Positions 35,478-43,854 of a stretch of DNA of 64,000 bases are shown here, piece after piece. A program made the translations under genes and the position numbers. Origin of the DNA: Sediminispirochaeta bajacaliforniensis DSM 16054 (GTDB lineage: Bacteria; Spirochaetota; Spirochaetia; DSM-16054; Sediminispirochaetaceae). Where the stretch lies: NCBI RefSeq assembly GCF_000378205.1, contig NZ_KB899416.1:47983-111982 (forward strand), written 5' to 3'. The notes under the pieces were generated by a model that had not been told where the DNA came from, searched no databases, and saw only the letters and a program-made list of their open reading frames with translations. Within the stretch, counting starts at the first letter, position 1. Each line of letters starts with the position of its first letter.

Positions 35478-36476
35478 ATGAATGCAATACACGAGGTGTG
35501 GATCTGGGCGGAACAACGAGATGGAAGGCTGATGGAAGTTTCTCTTGAGATTCTTGGAAAGGCCTCCGAGCTTGCAGAAGCGATAGGAGGGGGTACTGCC
35601 GCGATACTCATTGGTGACGAGCTTTCGCCCTTGGCCCGGGAGTTGCTCGCCTATGGTGCGGATAAAGTCTATCTTTTCAGCGATCCCCGACTTACCTATT
35701 ATCAAAGCGATGCATACACAAGGCTCATTAGCGATCTCCTTGAGAAACAGCGGCCGGAAATCTTGCTTTTGGGTGGTACCACCATTGGGATGGATCTGGC
35801 TCCCAGCGTTGCGGCAAGGATAAAGACCGGTTTAACAGCCCATAGCTGCAAACTCGAGATTGATAAAAGCGGAGACAAACCGCTATTGATGGCGGCCGTC
35901 CCCGGTTGGGGCGGCGGGATGATTGTCAATATCGCCTGTCCGGAACATCGGCCTCAAATGGTTACGGTGCGGCAGGGCGTGATGGAGAAACCTCCGCGGG
36001 ATGACCATCATTCCGGAGAACTCATCCCCATGGAGGTACAACTCAACGAACGTGATTTTCGGGTGAAGTGCATCGAAATGGTTGAAACCATTCCGAAGGG
36101 GCCGCAAATCGATACCTCGGATGTTGTGGTCGCCGTGGGATACGGCATGAAATGCCAGGGCTCCTTACTGCTCCTGGAGGAGCTGACTGATCTGCTCCAC
36201 GGTGCCTTAGGCGGTACGCGTCCGGCCCTGGACGAGGGTTGGATCCCCGAATGCAGCATGATCGGGGTAAACGGGAAGGCTATAGGCCCAAAGTTGTTGA
36301 TTACCGTCGGAACATCGGGTGCAAATCATTATACAGCCGGATTTGTCAAAGCAGGTACGGTAGTGGCCATAAACAGCGATCCGGATGCGCCGATATTCGA
36401 TGTCTGCGATATCGGTATTGTCGGAGACGCTTTGGAGGTGATTCCTGCGATGGTAAAGGCCTTGAAGGCCCTGTAG
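35478..36476 (+). CDS. etfA: Electron transfer flavoprotein, alpha subunit
   Basis: 332 residues from ATG 35478 after AAGGGAG; an earlier frame overlaps etfB without a ribosome site. The N-terminal half is alpha/beta (IGDELSPLARELLAYGADKVYLF), and the C-terminal FAD domain has ALGGTRPALDEGWIPECSMIG, KLLITVGTSGANHYTAGF and INSDPDAPIFDVCDIGIVGD. The usual GQTGK and ISGAIQH motifs read GVNGK and TSGANHY here, so the flavin pocket is a variant. Confidence 0.93.
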   Translation: MNAIHEVWIWAEQRDGRLMEVSLEILGKASELAEAIGGGTAAILIGDELSPLARELLAYGADKVYLFSDPRLTYYQSDAYTRLISDLLEKQRPEILLLGGTTIGMDLAPSVAARIKTGLTAHSCKLEIDKSGDKPLLMAAVPGWGGGMIVNIACPEHRPQMVTVRQGVMEKPPRDDHHSGELIPMEVQLNERDFRVKCIEMVETIPKGPQIDTSDVVVAVGYGMKCQGSLLLLEELTDLLHGALGGTRPALDEGWIPECSMIGVNGKAIGPKLLITVGTSGANHYTAGFVKAGTVVAINSDPDAPIFDVCDIGIVGDALEVIPAMVKALKAL

Positions 36477-36515
36477 CCAAGAAGGCGATTACCGCCTGGG
36501 AGGATAGGTTTTCAG

Positions 36516-36821
36516 ATGAAACAAGATGCCATTTTGATTACAAGTCTGGATAATGTTGCCACCGCTTTGCGGGATATGGAAGCGGGGCAGGCCTGCCATT
36601 TCCTGAAAGGAGAACAGGCGGTGAGTGTGGTTGTACAAGATGCCATTGTCTATGGCCATAAATTTGCCGTTGTGGATATTCTCAAGGGAGCCGACATCAT
36701 AAAGTACGGCGAGGTAATGGGGCGGGCCACCGCAGACATTCCCCGGGGAGCCCATGCTCATGTCCAGAATATCGAAAGCCTTCGCGGTCGCGGTGATCTG
36801 AAACATAAGGGAGGTACATGA
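36516..36821 (+). CDS. UxaA-type dehydratase, small subunit (SAF domain)
   Basis: 101 residues, matching only the N-terminal SAF domain of altronate/galactarate dehydratases (DNVATALRDMEAGQA, VVQDAIVYGHKFAVVDILKGADIIKYGEVMG, PRGAHAHVQNIE). In this arrangement the domain is a separate polypeptide, as in sulfolactate sulfo-lyase SuyAB and in many UxaA-family hydrolases. It lies one base before the large subunit gene. The substrate is likely a hydroxy acid made or used by the hydroxylase pathway. Confidence 0.88.
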   Translation: MKQDAILITSLDNVATALRDMEAGQACHFLKGEQAVSVVVQDAIVYGHKFAVVDILKGADIIKYGEVMGRATADIPRGAHAHVQNIESLRGRGDLKHKGGT

Positions 36822-36822
36822 G

Positions 36823-37983
36823 ATGGATTTCCTCGGATATGCACGAAAGGATGGCGGCGTGGGAACTCGAAACGATGTAGGAATCCTTTCAACGGTGATT
36901 TGTGCGAATGAGGTGGCGGAAAGAATCGCTCGGCAGGTCTCCGGAACAACATCCTTTTTGCATCATCAGGGATGCTGCCAGACCCCCGTTGATATTAATA
37001 GAGTCACCGATGTCCTTATCGGATTGGGGAAGAACCCCAATCTGGCGGCAGTTTTGTTGGTCAGTCTTGGTTGCGAAAGTACAAACGTCGGCCGGGTTGC
37101 AAAGTCCATTGCGGCAACGGGCAAGCCTGTTGAAATCGTTACAATCCAGGAAGGGGGCGGGGCAGCCAAGGCTGTCGCAAAAGGAATTCTACTGGCCCAA
37201 GCTATGGTAACGGCGGCAAGCGAGCTAAAACGGGAACTCTTTCCCATCTGTAAACTGGTGCTTGGTCTCAAATGCGGCAGTTCCGATACCACATCGGGGC
37301 TCTCTTCAAACCCGGTTGTTGGAATCCTTTCCGATCTCATTGTAAAAGCAGGAGGCACATCCATTTTGGGCGAGGTAACCGAATTTATCGGTGCCGAACA
37401 CCTTTTGGCGCGTCATGCAAAGGATCAAGAGACTGCCGATGCAATTTTCTCCCTGGTGAACCAGATGGAAAACCGTGCCATGCAGATGGGCTTTGATATC
37501 CGGGGAGGTCAGCCAACCGGTGGAAATATCAAGGGTGGGCTCACGACCATCGAAGAAAAGTCTTTGGGAGCCATCGCCAAGGCGGGATCTGCAAAAATTC
37601 AGGCGGTGTATGAATATGGTGTTCGTCCCGATGTCGAAGGTTTGGTCGTCATGAACTCTCCCGGACGGGAACCGGAACTTCTCACCGGTTTGGCGGCGGC
37701 GGGAGCTACCCTTATCACATTTACAACGGGACGGGGGGCACCTCAGGGGTTTCCCTTCGTCCCTGTGATCAAGGTGACCGGAAACGAAAAGACCTGGGAT
37801 AACCTGAAAGACCACATGGATTTCAACGTCTCCTCGGTGATAGACGGCAGCGAGAGCCTTGCGGATGCAGGAAACCGCCTCCTTGATGAGGTGGTTCGGG
37901 TCGCTTCCGGCAAGAAGACAAAGGCGGAAATATCGGGTTACACTAGTTCCATGGACATTTATATGGTGGGGCCGGTTATATAG
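36823..37983 (+). CDS. UxaA-type dehydratase, large subunit
   Basis: 386 residues, the C-terminal domain of the UxaA/GarD family: GYARKDGGVGTRNDVGILSTV at the start, HHQGCCQTP, LVSLGCESTN, LGLKCGSSDTTSGLSSNP, LGEVTEFIGAEHLLARHA and TFTTGRGAPQGFPFVPVIKV. These enzymes use Fe2+ to eliminate water (or sulfite in SuyB) from an acid substrate. It ends the operon, 12 bp from the stop codon of the converging URO-D gene. Confidence 0.92.
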   Translation: MDFLGYARKDGGVGTRNDVGILSTVICANEVAERIARQVSGTTSFLHHQGCCQTPVDINRVTDVLIGLGKNPNLAAVLLVSLGCESTNVGRVAKSIAATGKPVEIVTIQEGGGAAKAVAKGILLAQAMVTAASELKRELFPICKLVLGLKCGSSDTTSGLSSNPVVGILSDLIVKAGGTSILGEVTEFIGAEHLLARHAKDQETADAIFSLVNQMENRAMQMGFDIRGGQPTGGNIKGGLTTIEEKSLGAIAKAGSAKIQAVYEYGVRPDVEGLVVMNSPGREPELLTGLAAAGATLITFTTGRGAPQGFPFVPVIKVTGNEKTWDNLKDHMDFNVSSVIDGSESLADAGNRLLDEVVRVASGKKTKAEISGYTSSMDIYMVGPVI

Positions 37984-37995
37984 CCGAACCTCCTT

Positions 37996-39264
37996 TTATC
38001 CGACGAGACGCTTCGCCATGTTCACCCAGTCGGTTATGTTGGATGGATTCCCTCCGAGGGTATGGTTGTCTTTCATGATGATCTCGACAACGTTGTTGTC
38101 CCGCGATATTTCCAGCTTCCTTTTGAGTTCTTTTTCTGCCGATTCCATGTCCATCTCAGACTGGGCCAAAGGGGTGGGTGAGGGTTTCATGGAATAGATG
38201 TACTTTTTCTGTAAAAGCTCACTCATTTTTTCCGGATCGGCCCAGGGAGAAACCGAAACGCGTCTGAGATTTCTTGCGGCCTTAACAATATGGAATCGGG
38301 GGTCCATGCCTTCACAGCACCCGTAGCAGGTAAGCCCGAAGCGCTCCATGATCTCTTTCTGATACGGGAAGATAAACTCGGCGAACATATCCGGAGAGAT
38401 CCCTACGGTGATCTGACTCTCTGCCAATCCCCACATCGTAGAGAGTTTCGCCGGTTCAATGGACGGCAGTTCATCGGTATATCCGAGTCCGCCGGAACCG
38501 ATAAATGTATAATTATTATTGGGATAGAGGAGCCCCCCCTGCTCCAGGAATTCCAGTTTTTTGAGTGTCCCCTGCTGTAGTCGTTTCATTAAGGCGTGAA
38601 TAGCGTCCGGCCGATCAAAGAAATCAAGCATCATCTTGTCCATTCCCCGCAGCTGAGCGAACTCGTCGGTCATGCCAAAGGACCAGAACCATACGGTTCT
38701 GTTTTGTATTTTCAGAAAGGCGCCCATGATCTTTTCGGCAAGCTCCAGTAGCCTTTCCGTGGTGCCGTAATCCACGACGATTTCCGGATCCAAGAGGTTA
38801 TCGATTTCATCATAGGAATCCATGATGGATTCGATGTGGTAGGCTCCCCCGTCCAGTTGCGTGGTAAAGGCATGACTCTTTTCTTCCTTGCCGCGGATTC
38901 TCCAGGGTGTTTCCGTATACACGTGGGGAAGATCAAAGACCGGTTCGACAACATAATCGTCGTTCATCTCGTCTCCCCAGAAGATTTGCTTTCGTAACGT
39001 AAGCTCCCAATGCCGAGCAATATCGTTTCGGCAGACCAGGCTTTCCTCCGGAATGATCTCATGCCAGCCGTTTTCAGGATCGGCAAAAATCATGGGGCGT
39101 TCATTATCCAAGCGGTTATGTCGGCTCCAGAGCCTCTTCCTCTCTTCCATTTCCGGCCTTTCCGCAATCTCCCTGACCCGTACCGCAAGGTGAGCCAGAC
39201 ACTCCTTGTCCTGAGTGCTCATATGTAAATCACTGTAATCGCAGTCCGTATAATCGACACGCAC
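37996..39264 (-). CDS. Uroporphyrinogen decarboxylase-family protein (methyltransferase-like)
   Basis: 422 residues if begun at GTG 39264; ATG 39222 would give 408. TIM barrel of the URO-D/MtaA superfamily. C-terminal motifs CYGCCEGMDPR and SVSPWADPEK, and middle part MLDFFDRPDAIHALMKRL. Members without the heme-biosynthesis Arg/Asp set are usually methyl- or demethyl-transferases acting on corrinoid proteins; no corrinoid protein gene is present here. The best Shine-Dalgarno (AAGGAGAAGATC) sits before an ATG in another frame (see 39230-39283). It is divergent from the LacI gene at 39462, with a perfect palindrome in the gap, so LacI control is likely. Confidence 0.75.
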   Translation of the reverse strand: MRVDYTDCDYSDLHMSTQDKECLAHLAVRVREIAERPEMEERKRLWSRHNRLDNERPMIFADPENGWHEIIPEESLVCRNDIARHWELTLRKQIFWGDEMNDDYVVEPVFDLPHVYTETPWRIRGKEEKSHAFTTQLDGGAYHIESIMDSYDEIDNLLDPEIVVDYGTTERLLELAEKIMGAFLKIQNRTVWFWSFGMTDEFAQLRGMDKMMLDFFDRPDAIHALMKRLQQGTLKKLEFLEQGGLLYPNNNYTFIGSGGLGYTDELPSIEPAKLSTMWGLAESQITVGISPDMFAEFIFPYQKEIMERFGLTCYGCCEGMDPRFHIVKAARNLRRVSVSPWADPEKMSELLQKKYIYSMKPSPTPLAQSEMDMESAEKELKRKLEISRDNNVVEIIMKDNHTLGGNPSNITDWVNMAKRLVG

Positions 39265-39283
39265 ATTTAAGATGACGATACAT
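39230..39283 (-). other. Possible 17-codon leader peptide upstream of the URO-D gene
   Basis: The only good ribosome site before the URO-D gene (AAGGAG at 39290-39295) leads to ATG 39283, which opens a 17-codon frame, MYRHLKCACRLYGLRLQ, ending in TGA at 39230. Seven bases later is ATG 39222, an in-frame start of the URO-D gene. This is a layout seen in translational coupling. It could also reflect a sequencing error or a start I have misjudged. Confidence 0.35.
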
Positions 39284-39332
39284 GATCTTCTCCTTATCGT
39301 GTTTGTATTATTTTACACTTATAAATAATTTT

Positions 39333-39352
39333 TATCGTGTACGTACACGATA
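39333..39352. promoter_or_regulatory. LacI-type operator, perfect 20-bp palindrome
   Basis: TATCGTGTACGTACACGATA is fully self-complementary, with the central CG typical of LacI-family sites. It lies between the divergent LacI (39462) and URO-D genes. A nine-base half-site TTATCGTGT recurs at 39294-39302, over the ribosome site of the leader. Confidence 0.75.
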
Positions 39353-39401
39353 CGGTATCATAGTTTATGAAAAAGTCAAGAGATGTGCGGAAGATCTTTT
39401 A

Positions 39402-39429
39402 TTGATATGTGACAACATCATGATATCAT
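39402..39429 (+). promoter_or_regulatory. Promoter of the LacI regulator gene
   Basis: TTGATA (39402-39407) and TATCAT (39424-39429), 16 bp apart, 33 bp before the start codon. The -10 lies within the palindrome CATGATATCATG (39419-39430). Confidence 0.5.
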
Positions 39430-39461
39430 GGCAATGATGTTCCTATGAGAAGAGGATTCCA

Positions 39462-40493
39462 TTGAAGAAGCTAACAGTTAAGGATATTGCCCGACTATGT
39501 GGTGTTTCTATCGGTAGTGTCGACCGGGCATTGCATAATCGAAGCGGTATAAACGCAGATACACGGGCACGTATCCTGCAGGTTTGTGAACAACAGGGAT
39601 TTCGGATAAACCGTTTTGCCCAATCGCTTTCCCGGCAGCAGTATCGGCTGGCGGCTATCATCCCAGAGAAGGGGGATGAATTCTATCGGATCGTTGAACA
39701 GGGGCTTCGAACTGCGGCGGAAGAGCTGAAAGATCTTAATGTTCACCTTGAGATCACAAAGACGAAAAAACTGGGCTATGAGGAAGAGAATGCATGGATG
39801 GAAACCTATCTTGCAGAAGGGTTCCATGGTGTTGCCGTCTGTGCCGGGCACATAAGTCGCCTTAATGTGGTTATTGATAAATTAGTGAGTTCAGGCGTTC
39901 CTGTCGTCACCATGGCTACCGATGCTCCGGAAAGTAAGCGGACCGCGACGGTTGCTGTTCCTCCGCAGAAGACCGGAGCAATTGTAGCATCCTACATGGG
40001 GCGATTCATTCACACTCCCGGAACAGTATGTGTCCTGACCGGAAGCAATCAGATAATGGACCATGCGTACAAGGCCGAAGGCTTTAAAGCTGCAATTAAC
40101 CGTTACTGGCCACAGCTCAGGCTGGGAGAAATCCTGGAGACCGATGAAGATCCCTGCAGATTGAAGGCTGCGGTGAAAACACTCTGGGAGCGATATCCTG
40201 ATTTGAAGGGTTTGTATTTGGTGACCTACGGCGGCCACTTTTGCGGAGAGGCAATGGAAGAGCTTGGAATTCAGAAGAAGGTCACCTTTATCGCAACCGA
40301 CATCTATCGTCGTCTATGGCCCTATCTGGAGCGGGGAACTATCGACATGCTGGTTCATCAGAATCCTTTTCGGCAGGGCTATGAAGCCGTACAGCTTCTT
40401 TTTGACGGTCTTACCGGTAAGGAACAAGATCGAAAAGCATATAGGGTTTTTCCCGAATTCGTTATCAAAGAAACCCTGGAATTCTATCAATAA
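39462..40493 (+). CDS. LacI-family transcriptional regulator
   Basis: 343 residues from TTG 39462, after AGAGGA. Helix-turn-helix KKLTVKDIARLCGVSIGSVDRALHNRSGINADTRARIL at residues 1-40, hinge to about 60, then a periplasmic-binding-protein-like sensor (LAAIIPEKGDEFYRIVEQGL) of the type that binds sugars (VCVLTGSNQIMDHAYKAEGFKAAINRYWP). DNA-binding residues sit in SIGSVDRAL. It ends five bases from the ROK gene that converges on it. The adjacent palindrome and the divergent URO-D gene are its most likely targets. Confidence 0.93.
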   Translation: MKKLTVKDIARLCGVSIGSVDRALHNRSGINADTRARILQVCEQQGFRINRFAQSLSRQQYRLAAIIPEKGDEFYRIVEQGLRTAAEELKDLNVHLEITKTKKLGYEEENAWMETYLAEGFHGVAVCAGHISRLNVVIDKLVSSGVPVVTMATDAPESKRTATVAVPPQKTGAIVASYMGRFIHTPGTVCVLTGSNQIMDHAYKAEGFKAAINRYWPQLRLGEILETDEDPCRLKAAVKTLWERYPDLKGLYLVTYGGHFCGEAMEELGIQKKVTFIATDIYRRLWPYLERGTIDMLVHQNPFRQGYEAVQLLFDGLTGKEQDRKAYRVFPEFVIKETLEFYQ

Positions 40494-40498
40494 GCTTT

Positions 40499-41719
40499 TT
40501 ACATCGTATAAAATTTATCGACTCCGAGGATTGCCGCACCCTTGAGGGTAGGAACGGATTGTCCGTCGCTGAATAGCAAAGCTGTTTGACGTGTTAGGCG
40601 GGGAAGGGAGAGTTCCCATACTCGCTTATCGATTCCCTTTTCCATGTAGCGACATTTTGAGGCGTATTCGCCCTCGATCAAGATGATTTCGGGATCGAAG
40701 AACATAATAATATTGGAGATTGCAATCGCAAACCAATTAATAACCTCGTCCAAAACGATTCTGGCCAGAGAATCACCTTCGTCGGCAGCATCGAAAACGG
40801 AAAGCAGACCCAACCCTTTACCTTCTTTAGCCAATGTGGAGCCCGGGTAATGCTCCAGCAAAGTGCGTACCCTGGTGAGTACTCTTTTTTCCGATATTTG
40901 CTGCTCGAAACAGCCGGAACTTCCACAGGCACAAAGTTCTGTCTCCTGCGGATTAATCAGGCTGTGTCCTATCTCACCGGAGAGAAAATGCTTACCCGCA
41001 TAAATTTTCCCTCCGATGAGGATTCCTGAAGTGACCCCATGCCAGCCTGCGTCGATCAGCACAACGGTATCGTAGTTTTTTGCAAGACCAATCTTGCTCT
41101 CCCCATACGCCTTATAGCGTATCCAGTTGTCAAGATAGATGGGACAGTCCAAACCAAGCACGGGGGTAAGCTGTTCTTTTAGATTATTGTAGGTTCCCCA
41201 GGATGGGAAATAGGTTGAATGGATGCAGATGCCGCTTTCCGAGTCCACATTACCGTGAATTGCCACCATGCAAGCCAGGACTGTGGATTGCCTCTCCTCT
41301 GGCCTGCTGTTCCTTTCAATCAATATCTTCATTTTTTTTGCGATTTCCGGGAAGACCTCGTTTTCCCGTATGGATATTTCGTCTTTTTTCAGGCTTTTAT
41401 AGGTAAGATCAGAGAGACGAAAATGAATTCGATCATATTTTATATGAAGCGAAATGATGAGCTTATTCTGAGCGTTGAAACGGTACAGCGAAGGCTTCTT
41501 TCCCCCTTCGTCCGTTGAAGAGCCCTTACCCGCAGCAACGATAATCCCCTCTTGCAGAAGATCCTCGTTAATTTTCATGACGGTCGTACGGCTCAGGTGG
41601 ATTTTTTGTGCAATTGATGAGACCGATAGCATCTCTTTGCTGCGATACAACTCAACAATCAGTTTTTTGTTCTTTGATCGAATATTCTTGGGCTTGTTTC
41701 CATGCTCAGTCGTCTTCAT
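40499..41719 (-). CDS. ROK-family regulator of the inositol-type locus
   Basis: 406 residues from ATG 41719; the frame is open upstream to 41806, but that extension would overlap the promoter. Winged helix-turn-helix at about 20-65 (MLSVSSIAQKIHLSRTTVMKI), then the ROK domain with the zinc ligands intact in CACGSSGCFEQQ. Sugar-binding motifs are VLIDAGWHGVTSGILIGG and GEIGHSLI. Divergent from the isomerase gene at 41875, it is the likely repressor of the isomerase-dehydrogenase-importer operon. Confidence 0.9.
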   Translation of the reverse strand: MKTTEHGNKPKNIRSKNKKLIVELYRSKEMLSVSSIAQKIHLSRTTVMKINEDLLQEGIIVAAGKGSSTDEGGKKPSLYRFNAQNKLIISLHIKYDRIHFRLSDLTYKSLKKDEISIRENEVFPEIAKKMKILIERNSRPEERQSTVLACMVAIHGNVDSESGICIHSTYFPSWGTYNNLKEQLTPVLGLDCPIYLDNWIRYKAYGESKIGLAKNYDTVVLIDAGWHGVTSGILIGGKIYAGKHFLSGEIGHSLINPQETELCACGSSGCFEQQISEKRVLTRVRTLLEHYPGSTLAKEGKGLGLLSVFDAADEGDSLARIVLDEVINWFAIAISNIIMFFDPEIILIEGEYASKCRYMEKGIDKRVWELSLPRLTRQTALLFSDGQSVPTLKGAAILGVDKFYTM

Positions 41720-41777
41720 GTGTGGAAGAGTAGGATGTTTTCTTCCGAAAGTCAAGGTTAATAGATAATAAAGTATT

Positions 41778-41827
41778 GATACAAAGTATCGAAATAAAGT
41801 TGACAAACAAAAAAACTATGATACCCT
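41778..41827 (+). promoter_or_regulatory. Promoter and possible ROK operator of the inositol-type operon
   Basis: GATAC AAA GTATC (41778-41790) is a perfect 13-bp palindrome just upstream of TTGACA (41800-41805). A -10-like TACCCT (41822-41827) follows after 16 bp. The palindrome position fits a repressor from the divergent ROK gene. Confidence 0.5.
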
Positions 41828-41874
41828 ATTCCCATGGGGATGAAAAAATTTACAAAAGCTATAAAGGAGAACAT

Positions 41875-42699
41875 ATGACTCACGCTAACAGGCTTGGCCT
41901 TAACAGAATTATACAACCGGGTCTCTCTGTTACGGAATTCATCAAATTTGCCGCCGATTGTGATTGTACCGGCATTGAGCTGAGAAACGACCTGAAAGAC
42001 AGCCGGGTTCTCGGTGGTGAACGTGCTGCCGATATCATTGCCGCCTGTCACGGCTTGGGGGGCGATATACTTACCATCAATGCCTTACAGCGGTTTAATG
42101 ATCCCGTTTTATTTGAACAGAAGAAGGAGGAACTGCTGCTTTTGATGGCAGAGGCGGAAAAGGTCGGATGTAAGAATATCGTTCTTTGTCCGGTAAATGA
42201 TCCGAAGGATGCTCGGGGAACGGAACAGCAACGAGAGGATTTCGTGCAGGCACTAAAAACATATGGACCGCTTTTTGAAAAGAAAAATATGGTGGGTTTG
42301 ATCGAGCCTTTGGGTTTCCCTATCTGCAGTGTTCGATATAAGCAAGAAGCCGTCGCAGCAATTCAAAATAGCGGCTTCGATGCCCTCTACCGCATTGTGC
42401 ACGACACCTTTCATCATTTTCTTTCCGAAGAAAAACAGGTTTTTCCTGAATGGACGGGCATGGTCCATATTTCAGGTGTATATGCCGGTAAGGAAAAAGA
42501 TGCAATCACCGATGATGATCGTGTCTTGGTGGATGAACAGGACATAATGGATAACAAGAACCAGATTGCGCGGCTGCTTGACGGCGGTTGTGATTCCCCG
42601 ATTTCCTTTGAACCCTTCTCTTCTTCTGTTCAGAAGCTTGGATTATCAGAGCTGAAGCAGAAGCTTACAAAAAGTATTCATTACATCTTCAATACATAA
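41875..42699 (+). CDS. IolI-like sugar isomerase/epimerase (TIM barrel)
   Basis: 274 residues from ATG 41875, after AAAGGAG; upstream in-frame ATGs lie in the promoter. AP-endonuclease-2-like TIM barrel of the IolI/xylose-isomerase-like group: CDCTGIELRNDLKD, DILTINALQRFNDP (IolI has a similar LALNAL), VHDTFHHF, and a metal-ligand pattern of Glu, Asp, His and Glu. IolI equilibrates 2-keto-myo-inositol with 1-keto-D-chiro-inositol. With an IolG-like dehydrogenase next door, a ketoinositol isomerase is the best guess, though other keto-sugars are possible. Confidence 0.75.
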   Translation: MTHANRLGLNRIIQPGLSVTEFIKFAADCDCTGIELRNDLKDSRVLGGERAADIIAACHGLGGDILTINALQRFNDPVLFEQKKEELLLLMAEAEKVGCKNIVLCPVNDPKDARGTEQQREDFVQALKTYGPLFEKKNMVGLIEPLGFPICSVRYKQEAVAAIQNSGFDALYRIVHDTFHHFLSEEKQVFPEWTGMVHISGVYAGKEKDAITDDDRVLVDEQDIMDNKNQIARLLDGGCDSPISFEPFSSSVQKLGLSELKQKLTKSIHYIFNT

Positions 42700-42778
42700 T
42701 ATTTCGTTCGGGAAAATAGTTTGCCATAACCTTTGGCACAATTTTGATCGCATGATCTGACTAAGGAGAAAATGGAAA

Positions 42779-43789
42779 ATGCGAAAATTGAATTTAGGAA
42801 TTATTGGGGCGGGAAGAATTGCCTATGTGCATGCACGAAGCATTACCTACAATATTCCACATGCGGAAATTAAGATCATCGCCGATCCCTATATGACGGA
42901 TGAGGCAAAAAAATGGATTGCGGAATTTAATATCCAAACCATATCGAAAGACTATAAGGATGTGATCAACGATCCGGAAGTAGATGCTGTCTTGGTTTGT
43001 TCTTCTACCAATACGCACGCCCAATGTACCAGGGAAGCTGCCATTGCCGGGAAACATGTTTTCTGTGAGAAGCCGATCGATCTTGATATCCGGGAAATAA
43101 AAAAAACAATTGATGTCGTTGAAAAATCGGGAGTGAAATTCCAGGTTGGGTTCAATAGAAGATTCGACCACAATTTTATGGCTCTCCGCGAGGCTGTTGC
43201 CAAAAAAAGGATTGGAGAACTGCACCTGGTAAAAATAACTTCACGGGATCCGTCTCCGCCGCCCCTCGACTATGTCAAAGTGTCGGGCGGCCTTTTTATG
43301 GATATGACAATTCATGATTTTGATATGGTGCGATATCTCACCGGAAGCGAAGTCGATGAAATTTTTGCATACGGAAATGTCCTGGTCGACAACGCGATTG
43401 GGTCCGCAGGTGATATTGATACTGCCATCATAAGTATGAAGATGAAGAACGGGGCCATGGCCGTTATTGATAATTCCAGAAAAGCAGCATACGGATACGA
43501 TCAGCGGGGTGAGGTCTTCGGTTCTCTGGGAATGATGGTGACCGGAAATGACACTCCTCATACCGGGACCTTTTGGGGTGAAGAGGGCGTCGTCGCGCAA
43601 AAGCCGTTGTATTTCTTTCTTGAGCGCTATAGGGAGGCCTTTTCTCATGAGATGATCGAATTTGTTCATGCCGTTGCCGAGGGGCGACCTGTTCCGGTTG
43701 GAGGAATTGATGGGCTGAATTCTGTTATTTTGGCTGCTGCTGCGGCTGAATCCTTGAAGCAGGGAAAGAGTATTACAGTATCGTACTAA
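42779..43789 (+). CDS. iolG: IolG-like inositol 2-dehydrogenase (Gfo/Idh/MocA family)
   Basis: 336 residues after AAGGAG. N-terminal Rossmann domain LGIIGAGRIAYVHARSITYN (1-20 region) and EKPIDLD, with the second domain holding GGLFMDMTIHDFDMVRYLTGSEVDEI (catalytic Asp/His) and GDIDTAIISMKMKNGAMAVIDNSRKAAYGYDQRGEVFG. The last stretch is very like inositol 2-dehydrogenases. It should oxidise myo-inositol or a related cyclitol with NAD(+). The operon lacks iolB, iolC, iolD, iolE and iolJ, so the rest of the pathway must be elsewhere or the substrate is different. Confidence 0.88.
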   Translation: MRKLNLGIIGAGRIAYVHARSITYNIPHAEIKIIADPYMTDEAKKWIAEFNIQTISKDYKDVINDPEVDAVLVCSSTNTHAQCTREAAIAGKHVFCEKPIDLDIREIKKTIDVVEKSGVKFQVGFNRRFDHNFMALREAVAKKRIGELHLVKITSRDPSPPPLDYVKVSGGLFMDMTIHDFDMVRYLTGSEVDEIFAYGNVLVDNAIGSAGDIDTAIISMKMKNGAMAVIDNSRKAAYGYDQRGEVFGSLGMMVTGNDTPHTGTFWGEEGVVAQKPLYFFLERYREAFSHEMIEFVHAVAEGRPVPVGGIDGLNSVILAAAAAESLKQGKSITVSY

Positions 43790-43805
43790 GTCCGAATTGA
43801 TAATT

Positions 43806-43824
43806 CTACCATTCTAAATGGTAG
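43806..43824 (+). terminator. Hairpin between dehydrogenase and binding-protein genes
   Basis: CTACCATT (43806-43813), CTA, AATGGTAG (43817-43824), then CATATTTATTT. This looks like a leaky terminator or RNA stabiliser ahead of the highly expressed binding protein. Confidence 0.5.
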
Positions 43825-43854
43825 CATATTTATTTAATACAGAAGGGGGATCTT

